The position numbers and the translations under genes are program-made. Below are positions 1 through 7,194 of a stretch of 64,000 bases of DNA, one piece after another. Source of the DNA: Paraburkholderia tagetis (GTDB lineage: Bacteria > Pseudomonadota > Gammaproteobacteria > Burkholderiales > Burkholderiaceae); assembly GCF_022213065.1 (NCBI RefSeq), contig NZ_JAKLJA010000032.1:1-64000 (forward strand), read 5' to 3'. The stretch's first letter is position 1. Every line of letters begins with the position of its first letter. Below the pieces are notes generated by a model that did not search any database, was not told the origin of the DNA, and saw only the letters and a list, made by a program, of their open reading frames with translations.

Positions 1-171
1 GTTCTCTCGGTCTCCCCTCGGTTAGCCGGTAGTCGATCAACCGATCCGAACCGCCGTGTACGGACCCGTACGCACGGTGGTGTGGGAGGGGTCGGGCCGC
101 GAGGCCTGCCCCTATCCCGATCGTCCGCCGCGCCCAGTCAGGGACCCTCCAGTCCCCATTTCCCATCTCAT

Positions 172-216
172 TCCGGAAACCCGGACGCTGCCCGGTCTCG
201 TTTCTGGAAATCCAGA
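172..216. promoter_or_regulatory. Paired 14-bp palindromes, probable DctD enhancer
   Basis: Two related palindromes lie 31 bp apart, about three helical turns: TCCGGAAACCCGGA at 172-185 and TCTGGAAATCCAGA at 203-216, identical at 11 of 14 positions. They lie 65-110 bp upstream of the sigma-54 promoter of dctA. Sigma-54 activators of the DctD type bind paired upstream sites at about this distance, and dctD is encoded two genes downstream. Assignment to DctD is inference. Confidence 0.6.
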
Positions 217-279
217 TTCCTCCTGCACTTTCGCGACGCAAAGGCCTTGTCGATCAAGGCTGACGGTGCTCCGCGTCGC

Positions 280-295
280 TGGCATCAACCTTGCT
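280..295 (+). promoter_or_regulatory. Sigma-54 (-24/-12) promoter of dctA
   Basis: TGGCATCAACCTTGCT matches the -24/-12 consensus TGGCACG-N4-TTGCW except at two bases in the -24 block. The GG (281-282) and GC (293-294) are separated by the required 10 bp. Transcription should begin near 306, leaving a leader of about 150 nt. Control of dctA by RpoN and DctB/DctD is established in rhizobia and other proteobacteria. Confidence 0.75.
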
Positions 296-350
296 AAATA
301 GATCGCGCGGCTACCCAGGCCGCGACAAAAAAACATCAAGGAGACAGCCG

Positions 351-380
351 ATGTCCGATCCCTACGTCCGGTTTCGCTGA
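351..380 (+). CDS. Possible 9-codon leader ORF upstream of dctA
   Basis: ATG at 351 follows a strong Shine-Dalgarno sequence (AAGGAGA, 338-344, 6-nt spacing) and opens a nine-codon ORF, MSDPYVRFR, ending at TGA 378-380. It lies between the sigma-54 promoter and dctA and is in the same frame as dctA. The dctA start itself has a much weaker ribosome site. It could be a translated leader peptide or the remnant of an older start. No function is known. Confidence 0.35.
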   Translation: MSDPYVRFR

Positions 381-458
381 TCCCCCCGTTTCGACCTGTC
401 GCGGCAATGCGCTCGAAAAAGCGCGGCCATCGGCTTAACCTATTTGCGGGATTCAATC

Positions 459-1742
459 GTGAAGAAACCTCTGCACAAAATCCTTTATGTCCAGGTGATC
501 GTGGCGATCATCATCGGCGTGATCCTCGGCCACTACTCGCCGGCCCTCGGCATCGACATGAAGCCGCTCGGCGACGCCTTTATCAAGCTCATCAAGATGG
601 TGATCGGGCCGATCATCTTCTGTACCGTCGTGACCGGTATCGCCGGCATGGAGGACATGAAGAAGGTGGGCCGCGTGGGCGGCAAGGCGCTGCTCTACTT
701 CGAGATCGTCTCGACCTTCGCGCTGCTGCTCGGCCTGCTTGCCACGCACGTGCTCAAGCCGGGCGCGGGCTTCAACGTCGACGTCAACACGCTCGACGGC
801 AAGGCCGTGGCGAGTTACGCGGCGAAGGCGCACGGCCAGAGCACGGTCGACTTCCTGATGCACATCATTCCGGACACGATGTTCTCGGCATTCGCACAAG
901 GCGAGATCCTGCAGATCCTGCTGATCGCGCTGCTCTTTGGCGCGGTGCTCACGCATCTGGGCGAGCGTGGCCGCGTGGTCACCGATCTCATCGAGGGCGT
1001 CTCGGGCGTGCTGTTCGGCGTCGTCAAGATCGTCACGAAGCTTGCCCCCATCGGCGCGTTCGGCGCGATGGCGTTCACCATCGGCAAGTACGGCGTGGGC
1101 TCACTCATCCCGATGCTCAAGCTGATCGGCACGTTCTATCTCACGTCAGTGGTGTTCGTGCTGGTGGTGCTGGGCACGATCGCGCGCTTCACGGGCTTCT
1201 CGATCATCCGCTTCGTTTCCTACATCAAGGAAGAGCTGCTGATCGTGCTGGGCACGAGCTCATCGGAGTCGGCGCTGCCGCAACTGATGCAAAAGCTCGA
1301 GCGCCTGGGCTGCTCGCGCTCGGTCGTGGGCCTCGTGGTGCCGACCGGCTACTCGTTCAACCTCGACGGCACCAACATCTATATGACGATGGCGGTGCTC
1401 TTCATCGCCCAGGCGACCAACACCGACCTCACGTGGACGCAGCAGCTCACGCTGCTCGCCGTCACCATGCTCACCTCGAAGGGCGCGAGCGGCGTGACCG
1501 GCGCGGGCTTCATCACGCTCGCGGCCACGCTGGCCGTGGTGCCCACGATTCCGCTTTCGGGCATGGTGCTGATTCTCGGCATCGACCGCTTCATGAGCGA
1601 GTGCCGTGCGCTCACCAACATCGTCGGCAACGGCGTGGCAACGGTCGTGGTCTCTGCATGGGAGAAGGAGCTCGACCGCAACAAGATGCGCGCTGTGCTT
1701 TCGGGCCAGGCGGAAGATGTGAAGGAGAGCGCGGGCGTGTGA
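459..1742 (+). CDS. dctA: C4-dicarboxylate:proton/sodium symporter DctA
   Basis: Inner-membrane carrier of the DAACS (glutamate/dicarboxylate symporter) family that imports succinate, fumarate and malate. The family signatures are present: the serine-rich re-entrant loop GTSSSE near residue 265, the FNLDGTNIYMT helix near 300 and SKGASGVTGAGF near 340. At 427 aa it has the usual length. I chose GTG 459 because the product then begins MKKPLHKILYVQ like its relatives, with a weak GCGGGA site upstream; TTG 444 is possible. It precedes dctBD in the same orientation, and its sigma-54 promoter fits DctD control. Confidence 0.95.
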   Translation: MKKPLHKILYVQVIVAIIIGVILGHYSPALGIDMKPLGDAFIKLIKMVIGPIIFCTVVTGIAGMEDMKKVGRVGGKALLYFEIVSTFALLLGLLATHVLKPGAGFNVDVNTLDGKAVASYAAKAHGQSTVDFLMHIIPDTMFSAFAQGEILQILLIALLFGAVLTHLGERGRVVTDLIEGVSGVLFGVVKIVTKLAPIGAFGAMAFTIGKYGVGSLIPMLKLIGTFYLTSVVFVLVVLGTIARFTGFSIIRFVSYIKEELLIVLGTSSSESALPQLMQKLERLGCSRSVVGLVVPTGYSFNLDGTNIYMTMAVLFIAQATNTDLTWTQQLTLLAVTMLTSKGASGVTGAGFITLAATLAVVPTIPLSGMVLILGIDRFMSECRALTNIVGNGVATVVVSAWEKELDRNKMRAVLSGQAEDVKESAGV

Positions 1743-2069
1743 GCACGTCGGTTGGCTCGTAGTTGGCTCGTTGGCCTGTCTTTGCCGACGGGCCAATTCG
1801 ATGACCAACGCGATGGACCAACTCGATGCGGCGGCGCGGCGTCCGGGCGGCGCGGGCCGCCGCGCCGAGCCGAGCCGCCGCCGTTCGCAAGATCCGTCGT
1901 ATCGGTTTTCGCGGCGCCCGCCGCTTTTCCCGCCCACCCTGTGGCGATCCGCCCGCCTGCCCCTCCTGTTTCCCCCGGCGCTTGCCGTTTCTCACCGTGG
2001 GCCGCCTCGCGCGGTAAGCGTGTGCCACAATTCCAGCTATCCCCGCACGATCATCCGGAAGCTTCATTC
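1743..2069 (+). other. Spacer between dctA and dctB
   Basis: No gene is supported here. It opens with an 11-bp tandem duplication (GTTGGCTCGTA then GTTGGCTCGTT, 1751-1772). A stem then joins TTGGCC 1771-1776 to GGCCAA 1791-1796, without a T-tract, so it is a poor terminator. The dctB frame stays open back to 1752, but that extension is arginine/proline-rich and has no homologous look. No convincing promoter was seen. Confidence 0.5.
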
Positions 2070-4034
2070 GTGACGCGCCGCCTCCTTCTATTGTTCGCGC
2101 TCGCCGTCGGGCTCGCGGCGGTCTGCACGCTTGCGTGGTCGCTCGCCTGGCAGACCGGCGTCGACGCGCTGCGCCGCAATGCCGCCGTGCGCAACGACCG
2201 CACGACCGCCGCGCTCAAGAGCACGCTCGAGCGCTATGAATCGCTGCCCTATCTGGTGGGCGCGCATCCGCTCGTGCAGGACGTGCTCGCCGATCCGAAA
2301 CCCGAGTGGGTGGCGCAGGCGAACCGCTATCTCGAGGACGTGAACCGCCACGCGCGCGCCACCACCACTTACATCATCCGCGCGGATGGCCTGTGCATCG
2401 CCGCAAGCAACTGGCGCGGGCCGGATAGTTTCGTGGGCGTGGGCTACCAGTTCCGGCCGTACTTCATCGAGGCGGCGAAGGGAGCGGTAGGGCGCTTCTT
2501 CGGCATCGGCACGATCTCGCACGACCCGGGCTACTACATTTCGCAGCCGGTGCGGCGCAACGGCAAAATCGTCGGCGTAGCGGTGGTCAAGCTCAATCTC
2601 GAATGGTTTCCGGGCTCGGACGCCTCCGAGCCGTTGCTGGTCACCGACGATCACGGCGTGATCTTTCTCTCCTCGGTGAGCGCATGGAAGTACCGCACGG
2701 TGCGCCCGCTGCCCGCTGACGTGGTGGCATCGATCGACGAGACGCGGCAGTACGCGCGCCAGGACATCGCACCGCTGCCCGTGAGCGTGGAGCGCGTGCT
2801 GGAGGGCGGCGCCGATATCGTGCGCATCGGCAGCGGCCTGCGCGCGCCGCGCTATCTGGAGACGCGCCGCGCGCTCGGCGGGCCCGACTGGCATCTGGTG
2901 ACCATGTCGCCGATCGATCCGGTGCTGGACGCGGCGCGCAACGCCACGATCATGACGGGCTTCGGTTATGTCTCGCTGTGCCTGCTGGCGTTCTACTGGC
3001 GCATGCGCCGCGCGCGCGTGCGAGAAGTGCTGCGCAGCCGCGCAATGCTGCAAAAGGCCTACGCGATGCTCAACGACCGCGTGGCCGAGCGCACCGCCGA
3101 TCTCTCGCAGGCCAACGAGCGCTTGCAGCGCGAAGTGGCCGAGCGCACGCGCACCGAAGCGGAGCTGCGCGCGACCCAGGACGAGCTGATTCAGGCGAGC
3201 AAGCTCGCCGCGCTCGGGCAGATGGCGGCCGGCATCACGCACGAGCTCAATCAACCGCTCGCGGCGCTGCGCAGCTTCTCCGACAATACCCGCGTGTTTC
3301 TGGAGCGCGGCCAGTACGACGTGGCGCACGAGAATCTGGAGGCGATCGGCTCGCTCACCGAGCGCATGGGCAAGATCGTGAATCAGCTCAAGCTCTTCGT
3401 GGGGCGCGCCAAGCCGAAGAGCCAGCGCTCGCCGGTGGGGCGCGCGCTGCGCAACGCGCTTGGGCTGCTCGGCAAGCGTCTCGAAGGCGTGAGCGTGGCG
3501 CTCACCGTCACCGACGGCGACGCCGCGAGCGTGCCGCTCGACCTGCATGCCGAGTATCCCGGGCTGGTCGCGCAGTGCGACGACCTGCGGCTCGAACAGG
3601 TGCTCATCAACCTGATCGGCAATGCGCTCGACGCGGTGGCTGGCACGAGCGCGCCGCGCATCGCGATCGACGTGCGCGCGCAGCCCGCGACCATCGAGAT
3701 CGCCGTATGCGATAGCGGGCCCGGTATTCCCGCCGATGTCATGCCGCGCCTGTTCGAGCCGTTCTTCACGACGAAGGAGATGGGGCAGGGTCTGGGCCTG
3801 GGGCTTGCGATCTCCTCGTCGATCGCGCGCGATTGCGGCGGCGCGCTCGCGGCGCACAATGCCGTGGATGGCGGCGCCTGCTTCGTGCTGACGCTGCGCC
3901 GCACGCGAGTGAATGCGGCGCTCGCGGCCGCGAACGAAAGCGCGCCGCCGCCCGCCGATGCGAACATGGCGGGAACGACGAAGGAAAGCACGAAGCGCAA
4001 CCCGGCGGCGCCCGCGAACGGCGTGCGCCACTGA
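2070..4034 (+). CDS. dctB: C4-dicarboxylate sensor histidine kinase DctB
   Basis: Membrane sensor kinase that detects periplasmic C4-dicarboxylates and phosphorylates DctD. A first membrane helix (residues 5-27) is followed by a periplasmic PDC/Cache sensor (about 40-280), a second helix (294-312), a coiled coil, and a HisKA domain with the phospho-acceptor His391 in HELNQPL. The ATPase domain has the N-box NLIGNALDA near 514, G1 CDSGPGIP near 547 and G2 GQGLGLGLA near 573. GTG 2070 gives 654 aa and puts the helix at the N-terminus. dctD starts 20 bp after its stop, so the two are probably cotranscribed. Confidence 0.93.
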   Translation: MTRRLLLLFALAVGLAAVCTLAWSLAWQTGVDALRRNAAVRNDRTTAALKSTLERYESLPYLVGAHPLVQDVLADPKPEWVAQANRYLEDVNRHARATTTYIIRADGLCIAASNWRGPDSFVGVGYQFRPYFIEAAKGAVGRFFGIGTISHDPGYYISQPVRRNGKIVGVAVVKLNLEWFPGSDASEPLLVTDDHGVIFLSSVSAWKYRTVRPLPADVVASIDETRQYARQDIAPLPVSVERVLEGGADIVRIGSGLRAPRYLETRRALGGPDWHLVTMSPIDPVLDAARNATIMTGFGYVSLCLLAFYWRMRRARVREVLRSRAMLQKAYAMLNDRVAERTADLSQANERLQREVAERTRTEAELRATQDELIQASKLAALGQMAAGITHELNQPLAALRSFSDNTRVFLERGQYDVAHENLEAIGSLTERMGKIVNQLKLFVGRAKPKSQRSPVGRALRNALGLLGKRLEGVSVALTVTDGDAASVPLDLHAEYPGLVAQCDDLRLEQVLINLIGNALDAVAGTSAPRIAIDVRAQPATIEIAVCDSGPGIPADVMPRLFEPFFTTKEMGQGLGLGLAISSSIARDCGGALAAHNAVDGGACFVLTLRRTRVNAALAAANESAPPPADANMAGTTKESTKRNPAAPANGVRH

Positions 4035-4054
4035 ACTCAGGAAGACGAACCAAC

Positions 4055-5416
4055 ATGGTCAGCTCGATGCCCGGCCGGGTGCTCTATGTGGAGGACGACG
4101 AACTGGTGCGGCGCGCCGGCGTGCAGAGCCTGCAGCTCGCGGGCTTCGACGCCACCGGTTTCGCGAACGCCGAGGCCGCGCTGCCGCTCGTGGATGCCGA
4201 ATTCGCCGGCGTCGTGGTAAGCGACATTCGCCTGCCCGGCATGAGCGGGCTCGATCTGCTCGCGCAGTGCCACGAGCGCGCGCCCGACGTGCCGGTGATT
4301 CTCGTCACGGGCCACGGCGACATCTCGATGGCCGTGCAGGCGATGCGCGACGGCGCCTATGACTTCATCGAAAAGCCGTTCGCCTCCGAGCGCTTGATCG
4401 AGACGGTACGGCGCGCGCTCGAGCGCCGCACGCTGATGCTCGAAAACGTCGCGCTGCGCCGCGAGCTGGCGGGGCAGAACACGCTCGCGCCGCGCATCAT
4501 CGGCAAGAGCCCGGCGATCGAGCAGGTGCGCAAGCTGATCGCGAACGTCGCGCCCACGGATGCTGCCGTGCTCATCAATGGCGACACCGGCGCCGGCAAG
4601 GAGCTGATCGCGCGCAGCCTGCACGAACTTTCGCCGCGTCGCGACAAGCCGTTCGTGGCCGTGAACTGCGGCGCGCTGCCCGAGCCGATGTTCGAATCGG
4701 AGATGTTCGGCTACGAGCCTGGCGCGTTCACGGGCGCGGCCAAGCGGCGCATCGGCAAGCTCGAGCACGCCGCGGGCGGCACGCTCTTTCTCGACGAGAT
4801 CGAGAGCATGCCGCTCGCGCTCCAGGTGAAGCTTCTGCGTGTGCTCCAGGACGGCGTGCTGGAGCGCCTCGGCTCGAATCAACCCGTGCGCGTGGACCTG
4901 CGCGTGGTCGCGGCGGCCAAGGGCGACATGATGGAGCACGTGGCTGCGGGCACCTTCCGGCGCGACTTGCTGTATCGCCTCAACGTGGTGACGATTGCGC
5001 TGCCGCCGCTCGCCGAGCGCCGTGAAGACATCGTGCCGCTCTTCGAGCACTTCCTGCTGGACGCGGCGGTGCGTTATCAGCGCCCCGCGCCGCTGCTGAC
5101 CGAGCGCGACCGCGTGCGGCTTGCACAGCGCGACTGGCCGGGCAACGTGCGTGAGCTGCGCAACGCGGCGGACCGCTACGTGCTTGGCATTCCCGACGAT
5201 GTCGCGCCGCAGGCCGCGAGCGGCGCCGACGACGCGCTGCCGCTCAAGGAGCGCGTCGAGCAGTATGAGCGCGCGCTGATTGCCGATGCGCTCCAGCAGA
5301 CGCACGGCGCGGTCGCCCAGGCGGCCGAGCGGCTACAGATGGCGAAGGCCACGCTCTACGAGAAGATGCGCCGCTACGGGCTGGTGGCGCGAGGGGAGAA
5401 CGAAGTGCGCGGGTGA
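4055..5416 (+). CDS. dctD: Sigma-54-dependent response regulator DctD
   Basis: NtrC-family activator of dctA transcription. It has a receiver domain with phosphorylation site Asp57 (VSDIRLPG), then an AAA+ domain with Walker A GDTGAGKE near 176, the sigma-54 contact loop GAFTGA near 223 and Walker B LFLDEIES near 245, then a Fis-type helix-turn-helix near 420-440. Length 453 aa is typical. AGGAAG (4039-4044) precedes ATG 4055; a second in-frame ATG at 4067 is possible. It is the likely ligand of the twin palindromes upstream of dctA. Confidence 0.94.
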   Translation: MVSSMPGRVLYVEDDELVRRAGVQSLQLAGFDATGFANAEAALPLVDAEFAGVVVSDIRLPGMSGLDLLAQCHERAPDVPVILVTGHGDISMAVQAMRDGAYDFIEKPFASERLIETVRRALERRTLMLENVALRRELAGQNTLAPRIIGKSPAIEQVRKLIANVAPTDAAVLINGDTGAGKELIARSLHELSPRRDKPFVAVNCGALPEPMFESEMFGYEPGAFTGAAKRRIGKLEHAAGGTLFLDEIESMPLALQVKLLRVLQDGVLERLGSNQPVRVDLRVVAAAKGDMMEHVAAGTFRRDLLYRLNVVTIALPPLAERREDIVPLFEHFLLDAAVRYQRPAPLLTERDRVRLAQRDWPGNVRELRNAADRYVLGIPDDVAPQAASGADDALPLKERVEQYERALIADALQQTHGAVAQAAERLQMAKATLYEKMRRYGLVARGENEVRG

Positions 5417-5443
5417 GAGGGGCGAGCGAGCACGGCGGAAATG

Positions 5444-5475
5444 AAAACGGCAGCGGGGTTCCGCTGCCGTTTGTG
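5444..5475. terminator. Bidirectional terminator between dctD and the thioredoxin gene
   Basis: An 11-bp perfect stem (AACGGCAGCGG 5446-5456 with CCGCTGCCGTT 5461-5471) has a GGTT loop. A-rich bases on the left and TTTG on the right suit it to serve both converging genes, with the better T-tract on the minus strand. Confidence 0.8.
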
Positions 5476-5523
5476 TCTGGTGTTACCTGGTGTTGCGTGC
5501 TTCTGCGTTCTGAGCGAAGCGCG

Positions 5524-6054
5524 TCAGGTCGCAAGCGCCTTTTGCAGCAGCGCGTCGAGCTCGGCGAACTTCGGCTCGCCCACATAGCGCTTGAGAATCT
5601 TGCCGTTGCGGTCGACCACGAAGGTGGTGGGCGTGAGCTGGACGTTGCCGAACTGCCTGGCCGCCGAGCCGTCGTCCATCGCCACCTTGAACGGCAACTG
5701 GCGCGTTTGCGCGTAATTGACGACGTACATGGGCGCGTCGTAGTTCATCGCCACGGCGACGAATTCGAGGCCTTCGCCCTTGAAGCGGTTATAGGTCTGG
5801 ACCATCTGCGGCATTTCCTTCATGCAGGTGGTGCAACTAGTCGCCCAGAAGTTGACGAGATAGACCTTGCCCTTGAGATCGGCGGTCGAGACCTTTTGGC
5901 CGGAGAGCAGCGTGAAGGTGGCGTCGGGCACGCGCTGCTGGCTGCCGAAGAACGCGAAGTAGCCGGCGATTGCCAATGCGGCGACGACGACTACGGCGCC
6001 GATACTGCGGATCGCACTGGAGCGCGCCTTCGGGGGTGTCGGGGATGCTGACAT
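5524..6054 (-). CDS. Membrane-anchored TlpA/ResA-like thioredoxin
   Basis: A 176-aa protein with one N-terminal membrane helix (about 17-36) and a periplasmic thioredoxin/AhpC-like fold. The redox motif is Cys74-Thr-Thr-Cys77 in WATSCTTC rather than the common WCPPC. The TPTTFVVD segment carries the cis-proline region. TlpA/ResA/CcmG-type proteins reduce apocytochrome c or copper-chaperone cysteines in the periplasm. No cytochrome maturation genes adjoin, so the partner is unknown. ATG 6054 has a GAGG site 8 nt upstream. Confidence 0.8.
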   Translation of the reverse strand: MSASPTPPKARSSAIRSIGAVVVVAALAIAGYFAFFGSQQRVPDATFTLLSGQKVSTADLKGKVYLVNFWATSCTTCMKEMPQMVQTYNRFKGEGLEFVAVAMNYDAPMYVVNYAQTRQLPFKVAMDDGSAARQFGNVQLTPTTFVVDRNGKILKRYVGEPKFAELDALLQKALAT

Positions 6055-6214
6055 GAGTGAAGCCTCGGGCGCCTCTTGGCGCGAAAATGAGCCGAACTAT
6101 TGTAGCGCCGAATTTCCCGGCATAGCGGTTGCAGCGGCACGGGCGGACATAAGCAAAGGATAATGTCCCGCGCAGTCATTTCCTCACACTTTTCAGCCGC
6201 CACGCTTGCGTCCC

Positions 6215-6817
6215 ATGGTCTTCAACGTTCTTTCCCGCACCCGTCTTTCGCAGATTCTGCCGTCGCGCTTGCGCACGCGCCTCGCGCGCGCGGCAGCCGC
6301 GGCACTGCTTGCGGGCTCGCTCGCGCCGCTCATCGCCTGCTCGCCCACCTACGACTGGCGCACGATCTCGAATGATGCGAGCGGCTATAGCGTCGATATG
6401 CCGGCCAAGCCGGGCTCGGACGAGCGCCGCATCGACGTGGACGGTACGCCGATGCGCATGCGGGTCCAGACCGCCGAGGTGAGCGGCGCGGTGTTCGTGG
6501 TCGGCACGCTCGACCTGCCCGACGCGCAACTAGCCACGCAGCAAAAAGCGCTGGCGTTCCTGCGCGCCGCGATCGCGCGCAACCTGAGCGCGGCGCCCGA
6601 GGCGCATGCGGTGGCGGTGCCGCTCGAGACGGGAGGCTCGGTCGAGGGCGTCGACATGGCGCTCGCCGGCAAGGCGGGTGGGAAGGAGGAGCAGCGCACG
6701 ATCCATGCGCGGCTCGTCGTCAAGGGAGCGCATGCTTACCAATTGGCGATCATAGGGCGCGAGCAGCCGGCGACCGAGCAGGTCGATCAGTTCTTCCAAT
6801 CGTTCAAGCTCCATTGA
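6215..6817 (+). CDS. Putative lipoprotein of unknown function
   Basis: A 200-aa protein that I cannot assign to a named family. The arginine-rich N-terminus and hydrophobic stretch (26-41) end in a lipobox LIAC with Cys42 as the likely lipidation site. The mature part has a small alpha/beta appearance and resembles other short Burkholderiaceae envelope proteins. ATG 6215 is preferred over TTG 6206, but neither has a clear ribosome site. It is divergent from the thioredoxin gene (160-bp gap). Confidence 0.7.
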   Translation: MVFNVLSRTRLSQILPSRLRTRLARAAAAALLAGSLAPLIACSPTYDWRTISNDASGYSVDMPAKPGSDERRIDVDGTPMRMRVQTAEVSGAVFVVGTLDLPDAQLATQQKALAFLRAAIARNLSAAPEAHAVAVPLETGGSVEGVDMALAGKAGGKEEQRTIHARLVVKGAHAYQLAIIGREQPATEQVDQFFQSFKLH

Positions 6818-7194
6818 CCGCCGCTTAGGATTACGGAACGACAGGCGGTTGCGAGCGGAAGTGAATGTGCAGCCCTGGGTTTACGGGCTAATACCCGGAT
6901 TTCATTGAGGGTTTACGAGTTACCCACAGGTCCTGTGGGTAACTTTGTGGAAAAAGACGGTTCATTGCCCGCAAATGGCCACGCTGTGGGCTTTTTGTTA
7001 GTTTGGCGCACTTCTTGATAAAAGGTTAATTCGATAAAAATCAACGACTTGCGTTTTGGGTCAAAGCTAAATGCGAATCGTGCAAGAAATTGCCGTCAAT
7101 AAGGCGAAGTGTGCATAAGTCAAGTCTTGACTTCCTTTTTTTGATCCGTCTGAAGGTTGGAATTCGGGTTTCGGCGCTGGCCGCTCACTGGCCG
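6818..7194. other. AT-rich spacer with DnaA-box-like sites
   Basis: No coding region. The stretch 6890-7145 is clearly more AT-rich than its surroundings. It holds a 25-bp inverted repeat (6919-6943) and three DnaA-box-like 9-mers. A second repeat, AAGTCAAG-T-CTTGACTT (7117-7133), is followed by seven T and could be a weak plus-strand terminator, though it lies 300 bp beyond the lipoprotein gene. Confidence 0.5.
6919..6954. repeat. 25-bp inverted repeat with three DnaA-box-like sites
   Basis: Perfect 12-bp arms (6919-6930 and 6932-6943) flank a single T. The arms contain TTACCCACA and its complement, each one base from TTATCCACA. The adjoining TGTGGAAAA (6946-6954) reads TTTTCCACA on the other strand and fits the consensus TTWTNCACA exactly. 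No dnaA, dnaN or rpmH is nearby, so this is not evidence for the origin. Confidence 0.45.

Noticed and set aside
305..331. Hairpin followed by seven A before dctA as a terminator
   Set aside because: The homopolymer is A after the stem on the plus strand and T before it on the minus strand, so it cannot act as an intrinsic terminator in either direction.
1752..2069. N-terminal extension of DctB from 1752
   Set aside because: The extension is low-complexity and would bury the first membrane helix; GTG 2070 places it at the N-terminus as in the family.
6919..6954. Replication origin
   Set aside because: The DnaA-like sites lack the usual company of dnaA, dnaN, rpmH or parAB and are few.
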